Below, piece after piece: positions 14,876-22,475 of a stretch of DNA of 33,814 nucleotides. The DNA comes from JBNLBS01 sp050303415 (GTDB lineage Bacteria > Pseudomonadota > Gammaproteobacteria > Methylococcales > Methylomonadaceae), in the NCBI GenBank assembly GCA_050303415.1, contig JBNLBS010000024.1:1-33814 (forward strand), written 5' to 3'. The position numbers were made by a program, and so were the translations under genes. The number at the start of each line of letters is the position of its first letter. Position 1 is the first letter of the stretch. Under the pieces are notes generated by a model that saw only the letters and a program-made list of their open reading frames with translations, ran no database searches and had not been told where the DNA came from.

Positions 14876-15298
14876 ATGATTGAATCTTGGGCATTGTGGG
14901 GGTTATTCACTAGTGCTTTTATTTCCTCTACAATTGCACCGGGTGGTTCGGAAGCCGTTTTGGCATTGATGGTGTCAGAAAACCAGCTGCCAGTTGAATT
15001 GCTGGTAATGGTTGCTAGTATCGGCAATACGCTGGGTGCATTAACAACATGGGGCTTAGGTTTGTTGGCGGCAAAAAAATACCCGGTAGATGAAGTATTT
15101 GATCATCAGAAAAAAAAATCAGTTGCACTGGTTAGAAAATACGGGATATGGGCATTGTTATTTTCCTGGTTACCGGTTGTTGGTGATGGTTTATGCTTTG
15201 CCGGCGGCTGGTTGAAACTCCCCATCATCATTTCATGCCTTGCAATTTTTGTCGGTAAGATCATACGATATGCTTTTGTCGCTTATATCTTTATTTAG
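14876..15298 (+). CDS. YqaA-type DedA/VTT-domain membrane protein
   Basis: A 140-residue inner-membrane protein resembling E. coli YqaA, a short member of the DedA/VTT (SNARE-associated) superfamily. Landmarks are STIAPGGSEAVLALM near the N-terminus (re-entrant region), MVASIGNTLGALTTWGLG, and the C-terminal LFSWLPVVGDGLCFAGGW followed by GKIIRYAFVAY. DedA relatives have been linked to lipid-carrier or phospholipid translocation; the role of YqaA is not established. ATG 14876 is chosen; a GTG three bases earlier is equivalent. GGA at 14864 is a weak ribosome site. It sits just after the copper unit's terminator and 33 bases before another membrane protein, with which it may form an operon. 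Confidence 0.85.
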   Translation: MIESWALWGLFTSAFISSTIAPGGSEAVLALMVSENQLPVELLVMVASIGNTLGALTTWGLGLLAAKKYPVDEVFDHQKKKSVALVRKYGIWALLFSWLPVVGDGLCFAGGWLKLPIIISCLAIFVGKIIRYAFVAYIFI

Positions 15299-15331
15299 AA
15301 AGTTCTTGGCCGGTTATCAATTGGAGACTTT

Positions 15332-16117
15332 ATGTTAAGGCATTTTCCCGCGGTAAATACGCAGATCAATCATAATAAAAGAGATTACTTTATTATTGTT
15401 TTTGCTTTTGTCGCTGTAACCTTATGTTTCCTGATTGATTCAATTGCCGGTATTGAGTTGCAATATGCCTTAGGTGTAGCTGGTTGGATTTCCTTGTTGG
15501 TGTTATTGATGGGGGAATGTAAATATGTGCGTGCCCAAGTCATTGTGGCAGTTAGTTTTGCTACCGTGGGTGAACACTTTGCCTCCATTTTTATGGAAGG
15601 TTATATCTATCGTTTAGAAAATGTTCCCGCTTTTGTTCCGCCGGGCCATGGCATCGTCTATTTAACCGCTGTGGTACTTGGTCGTTCGGGATTGTTTCAG
15701 AAATATGCCCGGCAAATTGCTTTCTTGGTAGTGCTGGTGGGCGGAAGTTGGGCGGTGACCGCTTTATTGGGCCTGGTCGGCAGATCGGATGAGATTGGCG
15801 CAATTTTGTTTGCCATTTATTTACTGTATTTGTTTAAAGGTCGATCACCGATGGTATATTTGGGCGCTTTCTTTATCACCACATGGGTTGAATTGGTGGG
15901 AACCTCGGTTGGAACCTGGCATTGGGCGGCCATTGACCCGGCTTCAACCTTAACTCAGGGCAATCCGCCCAGCGGAGTTGCCGCATGGTACTGTTTGGTC
16001 GATGCGGTGGCAATGGCAGGAGCAGTCCCGCTATTAAAGTCATTGACTAGAACCCTGCAGTTTTTCGGGATAAAGAAAAATCAAGAGCAGCAGCTTGCTA
16101 AAAATGAGATTCAATAA
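15332..16117 (+). CDS. Polytopic membrane protein of unknown function
   Basis: A 261-residue protein with about seven hydrophobic segments (roughly 21-37, 43-60, 67-83, 104-117, 128-147, 155-170 and 173-190), followed by a less hydrophobic region and a charged C-terminal tail. Distinctive polar motifs between helices are GEHFASIFMEGYIYRLENVP, VPPGHGIVYLTA and WVELVGTSVGTWHWAAIDP, then GNPPSGVAAWYC. The His, Glu and Trp residues in membrane-adjacent loops look like an active or ligand site rather than simple filler. I do not recognise the family. ATG 15332 has TGGAGAC upstream. It is downstream of the yqaA-like gene, 33 bases away, and convergent with a methyltransferase gene. Position beside the copper unit hints at a shared process, but the terminator at 14821-14860 separates them. 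Confidence 0.72.
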   Translation: MLRHFPAVNTQINHNKRDYFIIVFAFVAVTLCFLIDSIAGIELQYALGVAGWISLLVLLMGECKYVRAQVIVAVSFATVGEHFASIFMEGYIYRLENVPAFVPPGHGIVYLTAVVLGRSGLFQKYARQIAFLVVLVGGSWAVTALLGLVGRSDEIGAILFAIYLLYLFKGRSPMVYLGAFFITTWVELVGTSVGTWHWAAIDPASTLTQGNPPSGVAAWYCLVDAVAMAGAVPLLKSLTRTLQFFGIKKNQEQQLAKNEIQ

Positions 16118-16193
16118 GCTAGGACTGATTCAGAACGGAATCAAGGTTGTGTCGATTGTCCAGAATTGGTGAATACTTTATCAGGATTTTAAA

Positions 16194-17111
16194 TTATGAC
16201 GGTTTGGTTGCCGTAAAAATACCATATTCAACCAATTTGTCTTTAAATAGCCGATGTTGGGCAAGACCCACTTTAAAATTGGCCGTTTGAGCCTTACTGC
16301 GCAGCCCCAGCCATTGACTGAAAAGCTGTACTGGTTTTAAGCGTTTGGCGACTTTGTACATATAATCGGCAGACGGTAAGGTTTGTTCGGTAATATCGTT
16401 ATAATGAACAGTTTGAAAACTATTCTCATTCAGCAGTTGAGTAAATTCATCTCTAGAGCAAAGATTGGGTACGGCCCAGCCATTTAGGCAGGTGACAATA
16501 TCCTGCCACTCATCATCGGTGAATTCTCTTCGGGTAATAAAGCCGTCACAAACCACGATGCGGCCACCCGGACGCAGCAAGCGGAAGGCTTCTTGTAGGA
16601 AGTCACCCTTCTTTAAGGCATGGCAGACGCTTTCCAGCCCCCAGACTACATCAAAGGATTCATTTTCAAAAGGCGTAGCGCAAAAATCGGAAACCTGAAA
16701 ATTTACTTTATCTGATACGCCTTGTCGTTTGGCATGGCTGGTTGCATATTGCGCCTGTTTTTGGCTAATGGTGATAGCGGTCATTTGATTACCATGATGT
16801 TTGGCCATCCAGATCGAACTGCCGCCAATACCGCAACCGGCATCCAGCACATGGTGTTCCGGCTTAATGCCGGCAGCATCGTATAAAGCCTGATTTTTAT
16901 TTAACAATGCTTGATGATGGGATTTAGTGTCGTCATCCCAGTATCCATAATGCAGGGCCAGGTTTTCACGATTGCACCAGGCAAACAAATAATCCCAGTA
17001 ACAATCATCGTAATGCTTGGCTGCATCGGACTGAAGTTCTTCAACTGATAATTCAGTGTTTTCTCTTAATGATTGGTCTCGGTAGTCTTGATCAGGTTGT
17101 AAATGGTGCAT
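16194..17111 (-). CDS. Class I SAM-dependent methyltransferase
   Basis: A soluble 305-residue methyltransferase. Motif I is VLDAGCGIGGSSIWMA (88-103), followed by TISQKQAQYA, the acidic DFCATPFENESFDVVWGLESVCH (motifs II/III region) and LLRPGGRIVVCDGF. The layout, with an N-terminal HYDDCYWDYLFAWCNRENLALHYGYWDD lead and a substrate-side C-terminal part, resembles tocopherol-, sterol- or small-lipid methyltransferases. A membrane lipid, quinone or terpenoid substrate is a reasonable guess, but no more. ATG 17111 has no obvious ribosome site. The gene is convergent with the membrane protein before it and divergent from the LPS locus, whose first gene starts 192 bases away. Confidence 0.88.
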   Translation of the reverse strand: MHHLQPDQDYRDQSLRENTELSVEELQSDAAKHYDDCYWDYLFAWCNRENLALHYGYWDDDTKSHHQALLNKNQALYDAAGIKPEHHVLDAGCGIGGSSIWMAKHHGNQMTAITISQKQAQYATSHAKRQGVSDKVNFQVSDFCATPFENESFDVVWGLESVCHALKKGDFLQEAFRLLRPGGRIVVCDGFITRREFTDDEWQDIVTCLNGWAVPNLCSRDEFTQLLNENSFQTVHYNDITEQTLPSADYMYKVAKRLKPVQLFSQWLGLRSKAQTANFKVGLAQHRLFKDKLVEYGIFTATKPS

Positions 17112-17303
17112 TATTTATTGTTGGTAATACTTGATTATTAGGCAAGCTGGCTATTGTATTACATTTACCGATTTATAACTAAGCCGGGTGCTTTTTTGTT
17201 AACGGCAAAAAAAGTGATAAAGTAGTGCATTATAAACTTGAGGCGGCAGTTTTTCAGTTTGTTTCAGGTTGATCTTCATTAAGCTAATAGCGCGGTAATC
17301 CAA

Positions 17304-18005
17304 GTGTCTTGTTTTGAAAAATGGGCGTACGAATTTTATTTTTTTATGCAGAAATGTTTATTTGTTCCGGTAAGTAAACAGCAATATTACGAATTGATAG
17401 AACAGAACACAATTTTGGAAGGCGATACATGGGGGGTTAAGGTACTGGAGACTTCCGACGACCAAATTATCAAAATTTTCCGCTTAAAGCGTTTGTATTC
17501 AACGGCTTATTTTTTTCCCTATGCCTTGCGATTTAAATGGAATGCCAGGTGTTTGAAAAAAAAAGGGATAGAGACAGTCGAGGTTCAGCAAATCAGTTAT
17601 TGTCAGGATGAACAACGGCATTTATTAAGCTATAAAAAAATTCCCGGTCAGCCGATTGAGGCGATATTAAAAAGTAATCAAGACCATACTGCAATTATCA
17701 AACAGTTAGTTGGTTTTATTGCTTACCTGCATGAACAGGGGATTTATTTCAGATCATTACATTTTGGTAATATTATTGTGAAACCGGATGGTCAGTTTGC
17801 ACTGATTGATATTACCGATACCAAATTTAATCCGTTTAAATTATCACTGCATCAGCGTATTCGTAACTGGAAACATATGCTGAAGTATGACTTTGAACGT
17901 TCAATTGTTGAAACGTATGGAAGGGATGCCTTTTTTTCCGAATATGCTGAACGGGCGGCATTAACGGCTGAACAGTTACAATCACTGAAAACTGCTTTGT
18001 CATAA
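17304..18005 (+). CDS. LPS core kinase-like protein (degenerate catalytic loop)
   Basis: A 233-residue cytoplasmic protein of the lipopolysaccharide kinase-like (Kdo/WaaP, RfaP) fold. An N-lobe-like part holds a Lys in QIIKIF (Lys57). The catalytic loop region is LHEQGIYFRSLHFGNIIV with the metal-binding Asn156, then ALIDITD with Asp169 and Asp172. The position of the usual catalytic Asp (five before Asn156) is Ser151. I remember the phrase FRSLH-x-GN from Pseudomonas LPS-locus proteins, so the change may be family-wide rather than damage. GTG 17304 is used; an ATG at 17346 would trim 14 residues and neither has a good ribosome site. It begins the LPS gene run, 45 bases before the Mig-14-like gene. 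Likely substrate is an inner-core sugar, by context. Confidence 0.78.
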   Translation: MSCFEKWAYEFYFFMQKCLFVPVSKQQYYELIEQNTILEGDTWGVKVLETSDDQIIKIFRLKRLYSTAYFFPYALRFKWNARCLKKKGIETVEVQQISYCQDEQRHLLSYKKIPGQPIEAILKSNQDHTAIIKQLVGFIAYLHEQGIYFRSLHFGNIIVKPDGQFALIDITDTKFNPFKLSLHQRIRNWKHMLKYDFERSIVETYGRDAFFSEYAERAALTAEQLQSLKTALS

Positions 18006-18050
18006 GGCGAGCGAGTGACTTTATCTTATGTTAAAAAAGGTAGATAACGA

Positions 18051-18947
18051 GTGAACTGGTTTTTTATTCGTAGGCAACAGTGGTCTGAGGTTTCTATAAA
18101 TGAATATCGCCATGCCTTTTCAACGTGGGGTGGCAGCGTCGTCACTCACCCCGACTTTATTTTTGCCATGAGTCAGGTAACGGGTATAAAAACTAAATTT
18201 CTTGCTTTGGAGCATGAAGGTGAATTGGCCGGTTCAATAGCCGTGTGGGGTAAATACCTAGCCGGCCATAAAAAAGCGTTAAAAAAAGCAGGCTGCCGAG
18301 AAAAGATTGACCTAGGTAATGCTGAAATTATTTTACCGCTGGCTGAAGATCAACAGATTAAACTGGATTTCCGTGGAGATTTTATTTCCGAACTCAATGC
18401 AGACAATATTCTTAACTGCAAAAGAAAAACTGACAGTTTGGCAATGTTAAAAAGCTATACTCAGGGGGAGTTTTCAAAAAAATTCAAATATAACCAGCGA
18501 AGGGAAAAAAGACTGCTGGAAGATATAGGTGGAGAGGTTCGTACGTTTGATGAGTTTTCCAATCAACAATTAGTTGATATTTACCGGGATCTGTTTTTTA
18601 AACGTTTTGCCAAGCCAGCCAAAGGAATTGATTATTTAAACGATTTTTGGATACAGTTGAGACCCTATTTGTTTGGACATGTTTTGTTGGTTGATGAAAA
18701 GCCCATTGCCATACAAATTATTTATTGGGTGGAATCGGTTAAGCATATTTCTGTTGAGTACATTAATGGTGGCGTTGATCCGGATTATGCAGAATACAGC
18801 CCTGGTAGTGTGTTGACATATGTTAATACGCAGGCTGCTGAAGCTAGAGCGATTGAATTAAATAAACCGCTAAGATATTCATTCGGTCAAGCGGATACCG
18901 GTTATAAAAGTCGTTGGTGCCATAATGTGCCGGTATATCAGGTTTAG
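18051..18947 (+). CDS. Mig-14-like, GNAT/FemAB-fold protein
   Basis: A 298-residue protein resembling Mig-14, a protein linked in Salmonella and Pseudomonas to resistance against cationic antimicrobial peptides. It has a two-part acyltransferase-like fold: an N-terminal half with FLALEHEGELAGSIAVWGKY, and a GNAT-like C-terminal half with IYRDLFFKRFAKPAKG, LLVDEKPIAIQIIYWVESVKHISVEYINGG and a final YSFGQADTGYKSRWC. No signal peptide or membrane segment is evident. The biochemical activity of Mig-14 is not known to me. GTG 18051 is used (…ACGA GTG AACTGG) after AAGGTAGATAACGA. Three bases separate it from the deacetylase gene. In P. aeruginosa the homologue also sits next to a PIG-L deacetylase in the LPS core locus, which supports a surface-modification role. 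Confidence 0.82.
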   Translation: MNWFFIRRQQWSEVSINEYRHAFSTWGGSVVTHPDFIFAMSQVTGIKTKFLALEHEGELAGSIAVWGKYLAGHKKALKKAGCREKIDLGNAEIILPLAEDQQIKLDFRGDFISELNADNILNCKRKTDSLAMLKSYTQGEFSKKFKYNQRREKRLLEDIGGEVRTFDEFSNQQLVDIYRDLFFKRFAKPAKGIDYLNDFWIQLRPYLFGHVLLVDEKPIAIQIIYWVESVKHISVEYINGGVDPDYAEYSPGSVLTYVNTQAAEARAIELNKPLRYSFGQADTGYKSRWCHNVPVYQV

Positions 18948-18950
18948 TCG

Positions 18951-20405
18951 ATGAATAGCCGAGATAAGCAAGCGTTAAGGAAAAAAAAGAATCTGGATCG
19001 GATGCGCTGGATTATTGCATCTTTGCTGGCGATCGGGCTGATAGCGTCAGGTCATTATGTTTATGGATTATTACTGCTGCTGTTTTTTTATTTGCTGCAT
19101 GAGGCGCTGTGGTCAGATCATATCTTTTACAATCCTAAGCAGGATTATCTTTATCAGTTGGATGCTGAGCAGGTGGTTTTTGTAGATTGGAATAAAAAAC
19201 AGTCATTATTGACGGTTGAGCCTATTACCGCCAAAGCGGACAGTTTTTTTCTGCTGATTGATGTTAAAGCAGGTTTATTGGGAAAGGTTTTCGATCCTTA
19301 TGTTGAAATTTCATATGCCGGAAACACAATAAAACAGTATTTTGAACGCAGTTTAAATGGTCGGCGTTATATTAATATTTCTGATTTAAAATTGAATGAG
19401 GTCAAGAATCAGGTAATACAAATGAAACTAAAGCCTGCCTATTGTCGTATAAAAGGTGGTTGTACCGAGTTGCTGGCGTTTAACAACCCGAATATTCAAA
19501 ATAAAAAAATCCTGGTGATCGCACCGCATGCTGATGATGCTGAACTAGCGGCGTTTGCTTTATATAGTGAGCAGCAAAGTATGGTTGTCACGCTGACGGC
19601 AGGTGAAACTGAAGAGAAAGACTTTCAGCAGGTCTATCAAGACAGGCAGCAAGCCTCATTGTTAAAAGGCAGGTTGCGTAGTTTGGATAGTGTCACCGCA
19701 GGTGTCTGGGCGGGGCTGGATCAGGCTAACATTATCAGTCTGGGATATTTTTGCCAGTGCTTGCAGAAAATGCATGATCAACCGGGGCTGGCTGTGGGCT
19801 CAAGAACCGCCGGGGTGAATGATGTCAGAATATTCAGAGAGTTTAACAAAAACCGTCTTAAAACTGATCAGGATGGCAAGCCCAGTTGGCAGAACTTAAT
19901 CAGTGATTTACAGGAAGTTATTTCCGGGTTTCAACCTGATGTGATAGTTACCCCCCATCCCCAGCTTGATCCTCATAGTGATCATATTTATGGCACTAAA
20001 GCCGTGTTACAAAGTTTATCCAATCAATCTCATTCGGTGACTGACCTTTTGTTTTATGCCAATCATTATCATAATACCGATATTTTTCCGTTTGGTTTGC
20101 CGCATACTACAGTTTCTGTAGCTCCAAGTTTTGACCCTCTGATTAAAGTGTCATTACTGTCGTATCCGGTCACGGAAGACAAGCAAAAAGATAAGGTTTT
20201 TGCCATTGAAGTCATGCATGATTTAAAAGGTAAACTAAAACTTAAGAAACGATTAAGGCGCATTATTCAGGCAAAACTGGTCGGGCGAACGATCAATCCG
20301 TATGGTGATGATGATTATTTTAGGAAAAGCATTCGAGCTAATGAGTTGTTTTATCGAGTGCCTGTAAATCAAGCACTAGAGTATTTTAATGAACAGCATG
20401 ACTAA
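18951..20405 (+). CDS. Membrane-anchored PIG-L family de-N-acetylase (DnpA-like)
   Basis: A 484-residue protein with a membrane hairpin or two helices at about 18-48, an all-beta-looking middle region (about 65-165), and a PIG-L/LmbE deacetylase domain from 185. Zinc-binding motifs are clear: APHADDAE (His193, Asp195/Asp196) and TPHPQLDPHSDH (His336, Asp340, His342, His345). PIG-L enzymes remove N-acetyl groups from sugars such as GlcNAc. The P. aeruginosa counterpart next to mig-14 is DnpA, reported to affect persister formation and thought to act on LPS or another surface sugar. ATG 18951 follows the preceding stop by three bases, and the end overlaps the next gene by 17 bases, so this is tight operon organisation. 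Confidence 0.87.
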   Translation: MNSRDKQALRKKKNLDRMRWIIASLLAIGLIASGHYVYGLLLLLFFYLLHEALWSDHIFYNPKQDYLYQLDAEQVVFVDWNKKQSLLTVEPITAKADSFFLLIDVKAGLLGKVFDPYVEISYAGNTIKQYFERSLNGRRYINISDLKLNEVKNQVIQMKLKPAYCRIKGGCTELLAFNNPNIQNKKILVIAPHADDAELAAFALYSEQQSMVVTLTAGETEEKDFQQVYQDRQQASLLKGRLRSLDSVTAGVWAGLDQANIISLGYFCQCLQKMHDQPGLAVGSRTAGVNDVRIFREFNKNRLKTDQDGKPSWQNLISDLQEVISGFQPDVIVTPHPQLDPHSDHIYGTKAVLQSLSNQSHSVTDLLFYANHYHNTDIFPFGLPHTTVSVAPSFDPLIKVSLLSYPVTEDKQKDKVFAIEVMHDLKGKLKLKKRLRRIIQAKLVGRTINPYGDDDYFRKSIRANELFYRVPVNQALEYFNEQHD

Positions 20406-21873
20406 CATACTCACCTTATCTGAACTGTGTCAATTGGGGCGTAAAGTCACTTTACCGGCGGCATTAGAAATTCAAAATCAGGCGGATACAGCTCTTTGTA
20501 CAGAAGTTTTACGGTTTGTTGCGGGTAAACGTATTGTCCTTAAAGCTCAATATCAAGGGAGGGCGGTTTTGCTTAAGGTATTTTTCCACTCCGCCCATAA
20601 ACGACATATTAAACGAGAAGTGAATGGAGCTGAGGCTTTCTTACATGCTCAGGTAAATGCGCCTGCAATTATCTTTACTCGGGTGGGAAAGGACTGTTCT
20701 CTACTTATGTATCAATGGCTGGAAAATGTTGTCAGCCTTCAACAATGTTGGGACCAAGCTGAAAATGATCAGCTTAGAAATAGCCTTGTTAAACAGGTAA
20801 TCAAAAAAATTGCCCGACTGCATCAGGCCGGGGTCGAACAGGTTGATATCCATCTGGAAAATTTCTTATTGCAGGACAATGATAAACTTTACGCCATCGA
20901 TGGTGATCTGGTAAAAAATAAATACCAATTGCAGAGCAAAGCCGTGCCGTTATCAATTGCTATTAATAATCTGGCCATGTTTTTTACTCAGTTTCCTGCC
21001 ATTTATGATGAATATCTGGGGCAATTTCTGCAAGAATATCTCCAGGCGAGACAACTTGACGATAATACAATTACTCTGTTTGCACTTGAAAAACGCCTGC
21101 TTGAGCTACGTAAATGGCGTGAAAAAAAATATGTGTACAGCAAGGCATTAAGAACATGTAGTGAATTTGTCTGTCAACAGCATTGGCGACAAAAAATAGT
21201 GTTTCGCCGTGATAGTGAAAGTAAGGCTTTAATGACTCTGCTAGCTGATCCTGAAGCTTATATATATAGCGAACAGGGTGAAATTTTAAAACAAGGTACA
21301 AGTACTGTTGTAGCCAAAGTGAAAGTACTTGATGAAGTTTTTGTGATTAAGAAGTATAAAACCAAAAACAAATTGCATTTGTTGTTACGGTCATTAAAAC
21401 CAACCCGGGCGGAGGTGTCCTGGATAAACGGTTGTCTATTGCAATTTGTCAAAATTCCGACCGCAAAACCGTTGGCTATTCTGGAAAAACGCTGGCTTTT
21501 TTTTAGAGGCGAGTCATACATAGTGACCGAATATGTCAATGGCCGGCACTTATGGGCTTTTTTTCATGATGAGAATAATGAGAAAAAAATACAGTTTATG
21601 CTGCTAACTATTCTTCAATTGTTCAAATCTCTCTATCGTTATCAGATTAGTCACGGTGATTTGAAAATGCAGAATATTTTAGTCAGAGAGGGGCAATTGG
21701 TTCTGGTTGATCTGGATGCTATGCAGTCCTTTAATGATTATAAAAAATACCAAAAAGCATTTTCTAAAGATTGTGACCGTTTTATCAGGAGTTGGGACTC
21801 TGTAGCTAAATTTGATTTCTTTATACAAGAATTGAATAAAATTGATCAACGTTATGATGAGGGTGCTAGGTGA
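20389..21873 (+). CDS. Tandem LPS-kinase protein with two kinase-like domains
   Basis: A 494-residue soluble protein containing two lipopolysaccharide kinase-like domains in one chain. Domain 1 (about 20-245) has LLKVFF (Lys63), the catalytic-type VDIHLENFLL (Asp153, Asn158) and YAIDGD (Asp171). Domain 2 (about 260-490) has FVIKKYKTK, SHGDLKMQNILV (Asp424, Asn429) and LVDLDA (Asp441). Both keep the Asp and Asn expected for phosphotransfer, unlike two other kinase-like proteins of this locus. The likely substrates are inner-core sugars such as heptoses, by context. P. aeruginosa has a similarly sized kinase in its core locus. ATG 20389 overlaps the deacetylase end; ATG 20398 is an alternative. 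It overlaps the acetyltransferase gene by four bases (GTGA). Confidence 0.85.
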   Translation: MNSMTNILTLSELCQLGRKVTLPAALEIQNQADTALCTEVLRFVAGKRIVLKAQYQGRAVLLKVFFHSAHKRHIKREVNGAEAFLHAQVNAPAIIFTRVGKDCSLLMYQWLENVVSLQQCWDQAENDQLRNSLVKQVIKKIARLHQAGVEQVDIHLENFLLQDNDKLYAIDGDLVKNKYQLQSKAVPLSIAINNLAMFFTQFPAIYDEYLGQFLQEYLQARQLDDNTITLFALEKRLLELRKWREKKYVYSKALRTCSEFVCQQHWRQKIVFRRDSESKALMTLLADPEAYIYSEQGEILKQGTSTVVAKVKVLDEVFVIKKYKTKNKLHLLLRSLKPTRAEVSWINGCLLQFVKIPTAKPLAILEKRWLFFRGESYIVTEYVNGRHLWAFFHDENNEKKIQFMLLTILQLFKSLYRYQISHGDLKMQNILVREGQLVLVDLDAMQSFNDYKKYQKAFSKDCDRFIRSWDSVAKFDFFIQELNKIDQRYDEGAR

Positions 21874-22475
21874 AACTTTTTCGGTCATTTTTCAAAAAAA
21901 ACAAGTCTATTTATTTAAAAGATAACCCAAAATTTAAAAAATTTGATATTGGGGAATGGAGTTATGGTTGGCCATCTGTGCGTTTTGCTGAATCAGGTGC
22001 TCAGTTAAGCATTGGTAAATATTGTTCAATTGCAAAAGATACGGTCATTATGCTTGGAGGGGAGCATAATTTAAGCAGAGGAACAAGTTTTCCTTTTGAT
22101 ATGTTATTTGATCAGTGCCGTGAAGCAAATTCTGAACCAATGCACGCCATGACTAAAGGTGATGTTGTAATCGGTAATGATGTGTGGATCTGTAGTGGAG
22201 CGTTTATTCGTTCAGGTGTTACTATCGGTGATGGCGCGATAGTTGGTGCAATGTCTGTAGTAACAAAGGATATAGAGCCTTTTTCAATCGTTGCCGGGAA
22301 TCCAGCAAAGCATGTTAGGTATCGTTTTGGTCAAGAAACGCGAGAGCGTTTGCTAAGGTTGGCGTGGTGGGAATGGCCTCTGGATAATATTATTGATTCT
22401 TGGGAATATTTAAAGGATTTGAACTTAGACGAGCTTGAGAAACGCAGCAATTTAATAAAGAAAGAAAATGATTAA
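21870..22475 (+). CDS. CatB-type left-handed beta-helix O-acetyltransferase
   Basis: A 201-residue acyltransferase of the hexapeptide-repeat family. Hexapeptide turns appear in LSIGKYCSIAKDTVIMLGG and later in GDVVIGNDVWICSGAFIRSG and VTIGDGAIVGAMSVVTKD, ending with the family phrase VAGNPAKHVRYRF. The likely catalytic histidine is His66 in GGEHN. Relatives include xenobiotic (CatB/VatD) and polysaccharide O-acetyltransferases; here in an LPS locus acetylation of a core or outer sugar is most likely. The GTG start at 21870 shares bases with the previous stop (GTGA) and has GAGGG seven bases upstream. The end overlaps the GT2 gene by eight bases. Confidence 0.88.
   Translation: MKLFRSFFKKNKSIYLKDNPKFKKFDIGEWSYGWPSVRFAESGAQLSIGKYCSIAKDTVIMLGGEHNLSRGTSFPFDMLFDQCREANSEPMHAMTKGDVVIGNDVWICSGAFIRSGVTIGDGAIVGAMSVVTKDIEPFSIVAGNPAKHVRYRFGQETRERLLRLAWWEWPLDNIIDSWEYLKDLNLDELEKRSNLIKKEND

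Noticed and set aside
17112..17303. Promoters in the gap between the methyltransferase and LPS genes
   Set aside because: Several AT-rich partial matches exist on both strands, but none has both boxes at proper spacing, so none is listed.
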